Counted from the first letter of the stretch, positions 19,101 to 27,357 are shown. The stretch is 64,000 nucleotides of DNA from an uncultured Bacteroidia bacterium (GCA_902800965.1 CADCGK010000006.1:1-64000); one strand, 5' to 3'. Numbers and translations are program-made. Notes: generated from the letters alone by a model not told the origin.

Positions 19101-19384
19101 ACCTCTAACCTTTCAACTTCCTTCACGCCATCGACCTTGGTGATGCAGATACGGCGGATCTTGCCGTCAACGAGCATCTCGCAGGCGCCGCACTTGCCGA
19201 TGCCGCATTCGAGGCTTCGGTTGCGTCCTGTGAGGCTGTGGCTGTGAACAGGATAACCGGCTTGATGAAGGGCGGCGGCGATGGTCTTGCCCCGCTGTCC
19301 TTTTACGGGTTTGCCTTCATACAGGAACTCCACGAGGTCTTCCTGCGGGATGTCCAAGATGGGGTGTTTTTCAATCTTATACAT
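16100..19384 (-). CDS. Fused HcnABC-like FAD/Fe-S dehydrogenase
   Basis: A 1,094-residue single chain combining modules that are usually separate subunits. Residues about 15-90 are a 2Fe-2S ferredoxin (C60, C65, C68, C80). From about 121 comes an FAD/NAD pyridine-nucleotide-disulfide-type oxidoreductase (GAGPAG at 127) with a second dinucleotide motif (GAGNIG). Two 4Fe-4S-type Cys clusters lie at about 475-510. A BFD-like 2Fe-2S domain is at about 622-662 (CHCED, GPCRGKRC). A DAO/glycine-oxidase-type FAD domain starts near 726 (GGGIAGSG). The order equals HcnA-HcnB-ferredoxin-HcnC, as in hydrogen cyanide synthase and D-amino-acid or opine dehydrogenases. Substrate is unknown; a D-amino or N-substituted amino acid is inference. 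The linker at residues 89-116 is encoded by inverted 7-bp repeats. A -7 box lies 34 nt upstream of the start. Confidence 0.88.
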   Translation of the reverse strand: MYKIEKHPILDIPQEDLVEFLYEGKPVKGQRGKTIAAALHQAGYPVHSHSLTGRNRSLECGIGKCGACEMLVDGKIRRICITKVDGVKEVERLEVKGEKSLQTPATSHLSPLTSNLKIYKTTVAIIGAGPAGLACREKLRELGIANMVIDNNANIGGQFNMQTHQFFFFEKEKKFGGMRGFDIAKTLAGDNHEGILLNTTVWDILEGKRIALKNVVTQEISYLDAEHLVVATGAVPFMPTFENDDVPGVYTAAVFQKMMNQEHTLLGKKVLTVGAGNIGYLTSYQGMQAGATIKAIIEGMDHEGGFPVQANRVRRLGIPIMTSHVLLKAIPNEDHTGIVGAVIAECKNFKPIPGTEKIIDDIDIINICTGLIPDDQILTKGKQVFGLNTYGCGDAVRIGEGTSAVLRGKQAAFEVAQNLGVRYNYDEYLEVSRQYIDSQQRPVRILEEPNLPSKERMKAKPFVQLDCLYGFACNPCSFSCPQGAITKASTNTTPVVDYDKCIGCMQCVNHCPGLAIFGYDLNKNVVYLPVEYDVEEGKEAYLVDNDGTILCDGIIEKVMRKPNKTHVVRVKVDNAKWRTELPVMTDIKGFILKERYPKPLRLMMLDPMPGKTAATVTTEDAYVCHCEDVDLKTILNVIGDRKFISVDELKHITRMGMGPCRGKRCVSRAKQILRGYGIEVVGESSPRAPLANQVTLGDVYQPNRKETFVFQTGNDVKKETVEVLIAGGGIAGSGAFRYFAEAGKKPVLVNYDRGSSWRCIAGGRPAFSNPDIADIANHNLEIFKSIQAVHNIDFKLTRYVNLVHDDATYKALDASRAWSDAYMIDKKDFRKEISPLWNMDSNVYSHALISKNCWQATPGRTIDYIRGIAIEHGGRLMEDCELVFVQKSGDKYVALVHTHDKQFVEFTCDHFVNSMGWGAEKFTDMLGIDTQLYPVKHQAFITRRLPNLGANGDSLDMIIDRRHYKGFSAVYGQQFLHTGQVIGCASPDCDAFEARQNLKYNSKEFLEICSEVFADWIPELASVGFHAVWAGYYMEPRYIVDPEVGMLTGLRGHGFMLGQYLSKLYVDKYLGKEVPSYMKDLALSGKGLSENAFK
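19037..19118. repeat. Inverted heptad arrays inside oxidoreductase CDS
   Basis: Left array 19037-19071 has five 7-mers (gaggtta, gaggtga three times, gaggtgg). Right array 19091-19118 has four in inverse orientation (ctcacct, ttaacct, ctaacct, ttcaact). Segment 19038-19058 pairs with 19091-19111 at 19 of 21 positions around a 32-nt loop. It encodes the linker between the ferredoxin and FAD domains. Confidence 0.75.
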
Positions 19385-19418
19385 AGTTTCAGTGTTTTGT
19401 GTCTTGTTTTGAAAGGCA

Positions 19419-19450
19419 CAAAATTATTAAAATCTCTATAAAATTATCAA
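19419..19450 (-). promoter_or_regulatory. Promoter of fused oxidoreductase
   Basis: Minus strand TTG (19448-19450), 21-nt spacer, TAATTTTG (19419-19426), about 34 nt before ATG 19384. Confidence 0.6.
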
Positions 19451-19480
19451 TTTGTTTCCAAAAATTCAACATCAAACCTC

Positions 19481-19510
19481 TTGACAAATTTAAAATAGTA
19501 TGTATATTTG
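19481..19510 (+). promoter_or_regulatory. Promoter of DUF5618-like gene
   Basis: TTG (19481-19483), 19-nt spacer, TATATTTG (19503-19510), about 48 nt before ATG 19559. Confidence 0.65.
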
Positions 19511-19558
19511 CGGTGTTAAAGGTAACGATAGTTATTAATTAGATAAAACAATGATATA

Positions 19559-19975
19559 ATGAAAGATTCAAGTCATGTTGAAATCATTGAAGATCCTGTG
19601 AAAGAAGCTCGTAGGTATGTATTGAATGCTAGGGATATACTCAAAGAAAAGGCTGAACTAGATGTTGAAACTCAACTCTATAGGGATAGAAAATATGTTC
19701 GTATGGCAGGAAATACCCTTTGGAATGGGGTGCTGCTTATGCTAGATGCTGTTTTTCGAGTGAAGACCGATGATGGTTCTCGACCAGATATCAGGGATTA
19801 CCGAAATGCAATCGTCAAACGAGACCTTAAACTACTCACTTTCGTCAATGCAGGATATGACATCATGCATCTTTCGATGGGATATGATGGAAATCCATAC
19901 AAGGCAAATTGTCAAAAAGGAATAAGCCTTGCCAACGATATCATCAACCGCTGTGCTGCTATGATGTCTTCGTAG
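19559..19975 (+). CDS. DUF5618-like small helical protein
   Basis: 138 residues, no signal peptide or membrane segment. The pattern PVKEARRYVLNARDIL, then KYVRMAGNTLWNG, and the C-terminal motif YDIMHLSMGYDGN resemble Bacteroidetes DUF5618 proteins, which look HEPN-like; this rests on memory of the family. No function is known. It has its own promoter, and its last 17 bp overlap the 3' end of the convergent rlmN gene. It is noticeably more AT-rich than rlmN, which would fit later acquisition. Confidence 0.75.
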   Translation: MKDSSHVEIIEDPVKEARRYVLNARDILKEKAELDVETQLYRDRKYVRMAGNTLWNGVLLMLDAVFRVKTDDGSRPDIRDYRNAIVKRDLKLLTFVNAGYDIMHLSMGYDGNPYKANCQKGISLANDIINRCAAMMSS

Positions 19976-20975
19976 ATAGCAGTCCGCAGGCTGCGTCGAT
20001 ATCTTGTCCGCGTGAGGCTCGGATGGTGGCGATGATGCCTTTGTCGTTGAGCGCATCACGGAAATAGGTCATGGTAGTGTTGTCGGGACTCTTCAAGGGG
20101 ATGCCGGGCACGGCGTGGTAACGGATGAGGTTCACACGGCAACGCAGGCTGCCCAACAGACGGGCCATTTCCTTGATGTGGTCCTTGGTGTCATTGAGGT
20201 CTTTGAAGATGATGTATTCGAAAGAGAGACGGCGCTGGCCGTGCCAATCGTGTTGTTTCACCAGATGGATGACTTCCTTGATGGGATAGTTCTTTTCGAT
20301 GGGCATGATCTTAAGGCGCTCATCGTGGAAGGGACTGTGCATGCTGATGGCGAGGTTGCACTTCGATTCGGCAAGGAAGCGCTTCAAGTTGGGGATGACA
20401 CCGCAGGTGGACACGGTGATTCGGGTTGGGCTCCACCCCAAGGCCCATTCCTGGGTGAGGATGTCGAGGGAACGCATCAAGTTGTCATAGTTGTTGAGCG
20501 GTTCGCCCATGCCCATGAACACGATGTTGGTCAAGGTTTCGAACTCGGGCAGGCTGAGGATCTGGTTGACGATCTCGGCGGCACTGAGGTTCTTCTCGAA
20601 GCCTTGCTTCCCTGTGGCGCAGAATAAGCAGTCCATCTGGCATCCCACTTGGGTGGAGACGCAGAGGGTGGCGCGTTCCTTGTCGGGGATATAGGCGGCT
20701 TCCACGGTGCGCTCGCCAGCTGGGAAGAGGTATTTCTTCGTGCCGTCTTTGGAAACCTGTTCCTTCAACGGGGCAAAGAGTCCGACTTCAAATTTTTCTG
20801 CCAACAATTCACGCGACTTTTTGCTGAGGTTCGACATGGCATCGAACGAGGCGACACGCTTGTTGTATATCCAATCGATCAGCTGTTTTCCAGTGAATTT
20901 CGGCAGGCCGAGCTGATCTATGACCTCCTGAATCTCTGAAGGGGTCTTGCCTAATAGTATTTCTTTTTCTTCCAT
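19959..20975 (-). CDS. rlmN: 23S rRNA (A2503-C2)/tRNA (A37-C2) methyltransferase
   Basis: A radical SAM enzyme that methylates C2 of adenosine 2503 in 23S rRNA and A37 in some tRNAs, aiding translational fidelity. The radical SAM cluster cysteines are C112, C116 and C119 (GCQMDCLFCATG). The methyl-carrying C-terminal cysteine is C330 (DAACGLL). Length of 338 is typical. ATG 20975 is preceded by TATCTTTG with only 4 nt between, so the mRNA is predicted to be leaderless. The 3' end overlaps the convergent DUF5618-like gene by 17 bp. Confidence 0.96.
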   Translation of the reverse strand: MEEKEILLGKTPSEIQEVIDQLGLPKFTGKQLIDWIYNKRVASFDAMSNLSKKSRELLAEKFEVGLFAPLKEQVSKDGTKKYLFPAGERTVEAAYIPDKERATLCVSTQVGCQMDCLFCATGKQGFEKNLSAAEIVNQILSLPEFETLTNIVFMGMGEPLNNYDNLMRSLDILTQEWALGWSPTRITVSTCGVIPNLKRFLAESKCNLAISMHSPFHDERLKIMPIEKNYPIKEVIHLVKQHDWHGQRRLSFEYIIFKDLNDTKDHIKEMARLLGSLRCRVNLIRYHAVPGIPLKSPDNTTMTYFRDALNDKGIIATIRASRGQDIDAACGLLSTKTS

Positions 20976-20979
20976 GGTG

Positions 20980-20987
20980 CAAAGATA
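20980..20987 (-). promoter_or_regulatory. -7 box 4 nt before rlmN start
   Basis: Minus-strand TATCTTTG followed by CACC and ATG. No convincing -33 TTG at the usual distance. Confidence 0.6.
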
Positions 20988-21009
20988 GTGTTTTATGAAG
21001 ATATTTTTC

Positions 21010-21017
21010 TATTTTTG
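21010..21017 (+). promoter_or_regulatory. -7 box of amino-acid permease gene
   Basis: TATTTTTG followed by CAAC, 34 nt before ATG 21052. It is divergent from the rlmN promoter 22 nt away. No clear -33 TTG. Confidence 0.55.
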
Positions 21018-21051
21018 CAACTTCTATTGAAAAACGCTGTAATTCATCCAA

Positions 21052-22395
21052 ATGACAAACGACAAGAAAACAGGTGTATGGACCGCCTCGGCCTTCGTGG
21101 TGGCGAATATGATCGGGACGGGCGTGTTCACTTCGCTTGGTTTCCAGCTGCTTGAAACGACGAATGTATTTTCCATCATGCTGCTTTGGCTGTTTGGTGG
21201 CGTGATCGCCCTTTGTGGAGCACTCACTTATGCCGAGTTAGGTGCAGCCATGCCGCGTTCTGGTGGTGAATATCATTATCTTAGCAAGATATACCATCCC
21301 TCGGTGGGTTTTATCTCGGGGTGGATTTCCCTGTTGATCGGTTTTGCGGCCCCTGTGGCGTTGACTTGTATGGCGCTTTCATCCTACGTCTGCAGGCTAT
21401 TTCCTGTCATCAACCCGAAGTGGCTTGGCGTAGGTGTGTTGACCTTGATCACCTTGATCCATACCCGCAACCTCAAGTTCAGCGGGTCTTTTCAAAATGT
21501 GTTCACTATTATCAAGGTTATCATCATCATTGCCTTCATCGTCTGCGGCTTCGTGTTGCCGGGACAGCCACAGGACTACAGTGCCCAGACCTTCTCAGCG
21601 AAGGATGTTTTCAACCCCGGCTTCGCTGTTGGGTTGATTTGGGTCTATTACGCCTATTCAGGGTGGAATGCTTCGACTTACATGGCGAGTGAGATCGAGA
21701 ATCCCAAACGGAACTTGCCTTTGTCGCTCATCCTCTCCACCTTGGTGGTTACGTTCCTTTACCTGCTGCTGAACTTTGTTTTCCTGCACTCTACTCCCAT
21801 GAGCGATTTGGCAGGTCAGGTAGAGATCGGCCTGATTAGTGCGCGCAATATTTTCGGCAACAACATCGGCAACCTCATGGGTTTGATCATTTCGGTATTG
21901 TTGCTGTCGAGTATCAGTTCCATGGTCTTCATGGGTCCTCGTGTTGCACAGGTGATGGGTGAAGACCATCGCATCTTCCGCTTCCTCTCCCATAAAGACA
22001 AAAAAGGCGTCCCGATGGCTGCCATCGGCTTCCAATATGTGATCAGTTTCCTGCTCATCATCACCAATTCGTTCGAGATGATTACCAAATACACGGGCAT
22101 CCTGCTTTCGCTCTGTTCGCTGCTCACGGTGTTCGGCGTGTTCATCCACCGTCGGAAATATCCTGATTTGAAACGCAGCTACAAGACCCTCGGTTATCCC
22201 GTCACGCCCATCATCTTCTGCATTTTGATCATCTGGAGTATTGTCTATCTGGTGCATGAGGACTATGTGAAGACTTTCGTAACCCACGACCAGTCAGTGA
22301 TGTGGATGTCACTCATGAGTTTCCTGACTTTGTTGTCGGGTGTCATCGTTTATCTAATCGACCGTAGAATGACAACTAAACAAAACATACAATGA
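21052..22395 (+). CDS. APC superfamily amino-acid permease
   Basis: 447 residues with about 12 hydrophobic segments. The N-terminal motif VVANMIGTGVFTSLG is the substrate-binding unwound helix of APC transporters. LGAAMPRSGGEYHYL and YAYSGWNASTYMASEIENP are the family's conserved TM3 and TM6 regions. It is an inner-membrane amino-acid importer or exchanger, with the closest overall feel to the L-amino-acid/serine-threonine exchanger type. Substrate cannot be told. Its stop overlaps the next gene's ATG (ATGA), so the two are co-transcribed. Confidence 0.92.
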   Translation: MTNDKKTGVWTASAFVVANMIGTGVFTSLGFQLLETTNVFSIMLLWLFGGVIALCGALTYAELGAAMPRSGGEYHYLSKIYHPSVGFISGWISLLIGFAAPVALTCMALSSYVCRLFPVINPKWLGVGVLTLITLIHTRNLKFSGSFQNVFTIIKVIIIIAFIVCGFVLPGQPQDYSAQTFSAKDVFNPGFAVGLIWVYYAYSGWNASTYMASEIENPKRNLPLSLILSTLVVTFLYLLLNFVFLHSTPMSDLAGQVEIGLISARNIFGNNIGNLMGLIISVLLLSSISSMVFMGPRVAQVMGEDHRIFRFLSHKDKKGVPMAAIGFQYVISFLLIITNSFEMITKYTGILLSLCSLLTVFGVFIHRRKYPDLKRSYKTLGYPVTPIIFCILIIWSIVYLVHEDYVKTFVTHDQSVMWMSLMSFLTLLSGVIVYLIDRRMTTKQNIQ

Positions 22396-23552
22396 AAAAA
22401 CACTATCTCTTATCTTTCGGTCTTGTGCTTTTTGCAATGACCGTCTTTGCAAGTTGCACAAGCAATGGAGGCGGCAAAGCTGCTCAAGAAACCGCAACCG
22501 ACTCCATCCCGGAAGTCGTTGAAATCGATCCTTACGTGCGTCCCGTTGCCGATCCCGTCCTTAATTCCACTGCTCGTATTTTGGCCGGTCTTCCACTCGA
22601 AGAAGGCGACACGCTTTATGCACTCACGCAGACCAACGAATGGAAACAGCACGCCCAGACTATGGACAAGATGTGGGCGAAATGCCAGGTGACCCTTGAC
22701 AAAGTGGGTGCCATCCGCGACAATGATCTGACGGCTATCGTGGATCGTGCTAGTAACGTCTTTTATTCGTTTAGCGGACCTGACTTCAACTTCATGACAG
22801 CTTTCTTCCCCATGGCTGAGACGTATTATATGTTGGCCTTGGAACCCACAGGCAAAGTCATCGCTCCGGAGGGCGTGAATGGGAAGGTCTATAAACAGAT
22901 GCAGAAGACCCTGCAGGTCTTGCTGGGCAGCAGCTTTTTCATTACCAAAGACATGGCTGTCGATATGCACACGAATGAGATCGATGGCACCATTCCCGTT
23001 TTCATGGCGCTGATGGCCAGGATGGGATACGAGATTGTCTCTATTGACTACCAAGATCTTACCAATGACGGTGCTTGGGTTGACGTGAAAGAGAACAGTC
23101 CTTTCATCAAGATACGTTTCTTCCGTGACGGAGAAAAGCCGATGGAACAGACGCTGTATTACCTTTCAAGCAATATCGCCACCACGAAGTTCGATCCTCG
23201 GGTGCAGGCCATGATCGACAAGATCGATCCTGAGACTACGGCCTCGTTTGTGAAGTCTTGCTCCTATTGCCTCCATGAGGAGAAATACTCCCAGATGAGA
23301 CAAGATATCCTGGACCACAGCTTTGCTTTGATTCAGGACGACACAGGTATTACCTATAATACCTTGTTGGAGAATGGCTGGAAAGTCACAATTTACGGAA
23401 AATATACCGATCCTCTCGCCGTGTTTGGTCGTAGCGTCTATCAGAAGTCGCTCGACGAAGTCTGCAAGAAAGGCGAAGGCATTCGTCCGCTGGGCTTCCG
23501 TTTCGGATATAATGCCGCCGGCTCTGTCATGATGGTTGCCGAGAAGCAATAA
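22392..23552 (+). CDS. Uncharacterised lipoprotein
   Basis: 386 residues with a lipoprotein signal (VFASC, lipidated C22), so outer-membrane or periplasmic. The central motif FYSFSGPDFNFMTAFFPMAETYYMLALEP is shared by a class of uncharacterised bacterial lipoproteins. No catalytic motif is visible. It overlaps the upstream permease by 4 bp (ATGA), suggesting translational coupling, but that is the only functional hint. No promoter is seen before it. Confidence 0.85.
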   Translation: MKKHYLLSFGLVLFAMTVFASCTSNGGGKAAQETATDSIPEVVEIDPYVRPVADPVLNSTARILAGLPLEEGDTLYALTQTNEWKQHAQTMDKMWAKCQVTLDKVGAIRDNDLTAIVDRASNVFYSFSGPDFNFMTAFFPMAETYYMLALEPTGKVIAPEGVNGKVYKQMQKTLQVLLGSSFFITKDMAVDMHTNEIDGTIPVFMALMARMGYEIVSIDYQDLTNDGAWVDVKENSPFIKIRFFRDGEKPMEQTLYYLSSNIATTKFDPRVQAMIDKIDPETTASFVKSCSYCLHEEKYSQMRQDILDHSFALIQDDTGITYNTLLENGWKVTIYGKYTDPLAVFGRSVYQKSLDEVCKKGEGIRPLGFRFGYNAAGSVMMVAEKQ

Positions 23553-23566
23553 ACAACGTAGTTTAA

Positions 23567-25582
23567 ATGCGGAGGGTTGTCATTCCTATTTTATTAATAA
23601 TGATGTTGGTGAGTATCGTGGCTCATGCCCAGATTCTTACCAGTAGTAATCTGCCCATTGTGGTCATTGAGACCGATGGAGGAGTCACTATTCCTGACGA
23701 GCCCAAGGTGCCAGGAACCATGAAAATCATTTGGCATCCTGATGGTTCGCGTAATTATCTGACCGACATCAACAACCCTGCATTTCTGAACTATGACGGG
23801 CGTATCGGCATAGAGACTCGAGGCTATACATCTCAGAGTCTTCCGAAAAAACCTTATGGTTTGACCACCTATCAGGCCGATGGGGTCACCAACAACAACG
23901 TCAGTATCTTAGGTATGCCAGAGGAAAATGACTGGGTTTTAAATTCCTTGGCATACGACGAGACGGGAGTGCGTGACGTGCTTTCGTATGATCTTTCAGA
24001 GCGTTTGGGACAGTATGCGCCCCGCCGAGTGTATTGCGAGGTGGTGGTCAATGGTGACTATAAGGGATTGTATGTCTTCATGGAGAAGATCAAAGTGGAT
24101 AAGAACCGCGTCAATATTCAGAAATTGGACGAAAGCTGCAATGCCTATCCCGAGGTCACGGGGGGTTACATCATGCTGACCGACCGCAGTGATTACAACG
24201 ATTTGGCTTGGACGATGCCCACCTATTTGTCAAACTGGTGGGGAAACATCAATGCAGAATTTGTCTATTGTTACCCCAAAGCAGAAGATATTACCAGTGC
24301 ACAATTCGATTATATCCATAATGAGTTCAACAGACTCGCCTCGGTAGCGTCCTTCCAAAACACTTCTTTGGTATCGGGCATCCCCTCGGTGATTGACGTA
24401 CCTTCTTTTGTGGATTTTATGATAATCGGTGAAATCAGTTCGAATGTCGATATTTATCAGTTGAGCACTTTTTTCCATAAAGACCGGAAAGGCAAGCTCC
24501 GTGCTGGGCCCGTGTGGGATTTTAACCTGGCCTACGGTCATGATGAGTTTGGTAACCGAAGCCGCTACGATGTTTGGCAATTCGATAATAGCGACAATGT
24601 GGGGCCAAAGTTCTGGAAGGATATTTTCAGTAACGATGAGTTTAGCTGTTATTTTGCTCGACGGTGGTATGAGTTGACCCAGCCAGGACTGCCATTGAGC
24701 TATGAACAGCTGTGTTCACGCATCGATGAGTTGGATGAACTTATTTCAGAAGGTGTTGGTCGCGACAACCAAAGGTGGAGTAGGATGATAAATCACAGCA
24801 ATGCCCTTGTGGAGATGAAGAATTGGATTCAGCAGCGTATTATCTGGATGAATCAACACGTTGGTTCTTATTCTGATTGTGCCAATATAGATTTACCACC
24901 TTTAGTCATCTCAAAGATTCACTACCATCCAGAAGATTGGTGGGGTATTGACGGAGATCGTTTGGAATTCATTGAGATTACCAACAACGGAGATACAGAG
25001 GTGGATCTGACGGGGATTTATTTCCGTGAACTGGGCGTTACATACGGTTTTCCTGTGGGTGCTACGTTAGCCGCCCATGAGCCATTGCTGCTCTGTTCCG
25101 ACTCATTAGCTTTTATCGACTATTATCACATAATGCCATTTGGACAATACAGCCGTAATCTCTCCAACAAGTCGGAGAATCTTGTGTTGGCCGATGCTTG
25201 GGGCAACGTCATAGACCAAGTACATTATTATGATAGTGATCCTTGGCCTTGGGAAGCAGACGGCGAAGGGGCTTATTTGGAGCTTATCGATTTGGATCTG
25301 GACAACAGCTTGCCCGAGAATTGGACGGTGGGCTATGATCTTACCGATGTTTCAGAAAGCGACGTGTCAGAGGAAGGGTTCCGGGTTTATCCCAATCCTG
25401 CTGATGGTGCCGTAACCATTGTTGGAGGGAATGGTGATTACTGCATCACCAACATGTTGGGTCAGCGCATGATGACGGGTCAGCTCTATGGAGACTCCCA
25501 GCAGGTAGATGTCAGCAGGTTGTCAAGCGGAATGTATTTCCTCACGATAGGAAACAAGACGAAAAAGTTGATGGTGAAATAA
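23567..25582 (+). CDS. Secreted CotH-kinase-like protein with lamin-tail and T9SS domains
   Basis: 671 residues. A signal peptide (residues 1-22, ending AHAQ) is followed by a CotH kinase-like domain (about 75-400), with IETRGYTSQSLPKKPYG, EKIKVDKNRVNI and GPVWDFNLAYG near 314. A lamin-tail domain (LTD) lies at about 441-575 (ISKIHYHP, EFIEITNNGD). A T9SS type A sorting domain starts near 604 (FRVYPNPADG, ending KKLMVK). CotH in Bacillus phosphorylates spore-coat proteins. Here the protein would be exported by T9SS and fixed on or released from the surface; its target is unknown. It starts 14 nt after the lipoprotein and is probably in the same operon. A terminator follows. Confidence 0.92.
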   Translation: MRRVVIPILLIMMLVSIVAHAQILTSSNLPIVVIETDGGVTIPDEPKVPGTMKIIWHPDGSRNYLTDINNPAFLNYDGRIGIETRGYTSQSLPKKPYGLTTYQADGVTNNNVSILGMPEENDWVLNSLAYDETGVRDVLSYDLSERLGQYAPRRVYCEVVVNGDYKGLYVFMEKIKVDKNRVNIQKLDESCNAYPEVTGGYIMLTDRSDYNDLAWTMPTYLSNWWGNINAEFVYCYPKAEDITSAQFDYIHNEFNRLASVASFQNTSLVSGIPSVIDVPSFVDFMIIGEISSNVDIYQLSTFFHKDRKGKLRAGPVWDFNLAYGHDEFGNRSRYDVWQFDNSDNVGPKFWKDIFSNDEFSCYFARRWYELTQPGLPLSYEQLCSRIDELDELISEGVGRDNQRWSRMINHSNALVEMKNWIQQRIIWMNQHVGSYSDCANIDLPPLVISKIHYHPEDWWGIDGDRLEFIEITNNGDTEVDLTGIYFRELGVTYGFPVGATLAAHEPLLLCSDSLAFIDYYHIMPFGQYSRNLSNKSENLVLADAWGNVIDQVHYYDSDPWPWEADGEGAYLELIDLDLDNSLPENWTVGYDLTDVSESDVSEEGFRVYPNPADGAVTIVGGNGDYCITNMLGQRMMTGQLYGDSQQVDVSRLSSGMYFLTIGNKTKKLMVK

Positions 25583-25586
25583 AAAA

Positions 25587-25622
25587 TCAACCCAACCTAA
25601 CCATCAGGTCAAGTTGGGTTGA
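25587..25622. terminator. Bidirectional terminator between convergent genes
   Basis: A 10-bp perfect stem TCAACCCAAC/GTTGGGTTGA (25587-25596 with 25613-25622) around a 16-nt loop, with A-rich flanks on both sides. Confidence 0.75.
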
Positions 25623-25641
25623 ATAAAAACCGACTTCTAAA

Positions 25642-26652
25642 TCATTTCATTGCCTGTTCCACAGCCACGGCGACGGCGACGGTGGCGCCCACCATCGGGT
25701 TATTACCCATGCCGAGGTAGCCCATCATCTCGACGTGAGCCGGGACGGATGAGGAACCAGCGAACTGGGCGTCGCTGTGCATGCGGCCCATGGTGTCGGT
25801 CATGCCGTAAGAGGCAGGGCCAGCTGCCATGTTGTCAGGATGCAGGGTGCGACCTGTGCCACCGCCAGAAGCCACTGAGAAGTAGGGCTTGCCGGCGAGG
25901 AGACGCTCTTTCTTATAGGTGCCTGCCACAGGGTGTTGGAAACGGGTCGGGTTGGTGGAGTTGCCAGTGATGGACACATCGACATTCTCCAGCCAGAGGA
26001 TGGCCACGCCTTCGCGGACGTCGTCGGCACCATAGCAGTTCACTTTGGAGCGGAGTCCCGTTGAGTAGGGGATACGTTCCACTACCTTCACTTCGCCGGT
26101 GTAGTAGTCGAATTCAGTGCGGCAGTAGGTGAAACCGTTGATGCGGCTGATGATCTTGGCGGCGTCTTTGCCGAGGCCGTTGAGGATGACGCGCAGGGGT
26201 TTCTGACGCACTTTGTTGGCCATCTCGGCGATCTTGATGGCGCCTTCGGCGGCAGCGAAACTCTCGTGGCCAGCCAGGAAGGCGAAGCACTCGGTCTCCT
26301 CACGGAGCAAACGGGCGGCGAGGTTGCCGTGGCCGATGCCGACCTTACGGTCGTCAGCGACGGAGCCGTCGATGCAGAACGACTGGAGGCCTTCGCCGAT
26401 GGCTTCAGCGGCGTCGGCAGCGTTCTTGCAGCCCTTCTTGATGGCGATGGCAGCACCACAGGTGTAAGCCCACTTCACGTTCTCGAAGCAGATGGGCTGG
26501 GTTTCCTCAGCCATCTTATAAGGGTCGATGCCTTTGGCTTCGCAGATCTCGTCGGCTTCCTCGATGCTCTTGATACCGTATTGGTTCAATACTTTCAGGA
26601 CATTGGCCATGCGGCGTTCCTGACTTTCGAATTTAACTTCTCTTCTTGCCAT
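25642..26652 (-). CDS. GGGtGRT family protein
   Basis: 336 residues, soluble, carrying the name-giving motif ASGGGTGRTLHPDN near the C-terminus, plus CGAAIAIKKGCKNAADA and GHGNLAARLLREETECFAFLAGHESFAAAEGA. This family is widespread in anaerobes and usually sits beside a NifU-like scaffold gene, as here. Biochemical function is not established; association with Fe-S cluster chemistry is inference from the neighbour. It lies 12 nt downstream of the NifU-like gene on the same strand, so they form an operon. Confidence 0.92.
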   Translation of the reverse strand: MARREVKFESQERRMANVLKVLNQYGIKSIEEADEICEAKGIDPYKMAEETQPICFENVKWAYTCGAAIAIKKGCKNAADAAEAIGEGLQSFCIDGSVADDRKVGIGHGNLAARLLREETECFAFLAGHESFAAAEGAIKIAEMANKVRQKPLRVILNGLGKDAAKIISRINGFTYCRTEFDYYTGEVKVVERIPYSTGLRSKVNCYGADDVREGVAILWLENVDVSITGNSTNPTRFQHPVAGTYKKERLLAGKPYFSVASGGGTGRTLHPDNMAAGPASYGMTDTMGRMHSDAQFAGSSSVPAHVEMMGYLGMGNNPMVGATVAVAVAVEQAMK

Positions 26653-26664
26653 GGTATGTCCTCC

Positions 26665-27357
26665 TTATTCTTTACGTGGGTCAATGTATTTTGCGGCGTC
26701 GGCGAAACGGCCGTAGGTGCCGGTGGCTTTCTTCAGGGCTTCGTTGGCGTCGTCGCCTTTCTTGATGAAGTCCATCATCTTGCCGAGGCTGACGAACTCG
26801 TAGCCGATGATCTCGCTGTTCTCGTCGAGGGCGATGCGGGTGCAGTAGCCTTCGGTCATCTCCAGGTAACGGGGACCCTTTTCGAGGGTTCCGAACATGG
26901 TGCCGATCTGGCTGCGAAGTCCTTTGCCAAGGTCTTCGAGGGATGCTCCGACGAGCAGTCCGCCTTCAGAGAATGCCGATTGTGAGCGGCCATAGACGAT
27001 TTGCAGGAAGATCTCGCGCATGGCGGTGTTGATGGCGTCGCACACGAGGTCGGTGTTCAAGGCTTCGAGGACGGTCTTGCCAGGCAGGATCTCAGCGGCC
27101 ATAGCGGCGGAGTGGGTCATGCCAGAGCAGCCGATGGTCTCAACCAAAGCTTCTTGGATAATACCGTCTTTCACGTTAAGGGTGAGCTTGCATGCTCCCT
27201 GTTGCGGGGCACACCAGCCGATGCCGTGGGTAAACCCGCTAATGTCTTTCACATCTTTGACGCGCACCCATTTGCCTTCCTCCGGTATCGGAGCGCAAGG
27301 ATGGTTGGCGCCTTTCTTCACGCAACACTGATGTTGCACTTCTTGTGTGTAAATCAT
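26665..27357 (-). CDS. NifU-like iron-sulfur scaffold protein
   Basis: 230 residues from the preferred start MIYTQEVQHQCC. An upstream in-frame ATG at 27402 would add 15 unlikely residues (FLGAVFVNNKNNN). The NifU-N/IscU-like core is visible: GACKLTLNVKDGIIQEALVETIGCSGMTHSAAMAAEIL, with further conserved Cys at LVCDAINTA. IscU-type proteins assemble Fe-S clusters before transfer. It is the first gene of the pair with GGGtGRT, and tRNA-Leu lies just upstream on the same strand, so it may share the tRNA promoter; no separate -7 box is seen. Confidence 0.88.
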   Translation of the reverse strand: MIYTQEVQHQCCVKKGANHPCAPIPEEGKWVRVKDVKDISGFTHGIGWCAPQQGACKLTLNVKDGIIQEALVETIGCSGMTHSAAMAAEILPGKTVLEALNTDLVCDAINTAMREIFLQIVYGRSQSAFSEGGLLVGASLEDLGKGLRSQIGTMFGTLEKGPRYLEMTEGYCTRIALDENSEIIGYEFVSLGKMMDFIKKGDDANEALKKATGTYGRFADAAKYIDPRKE

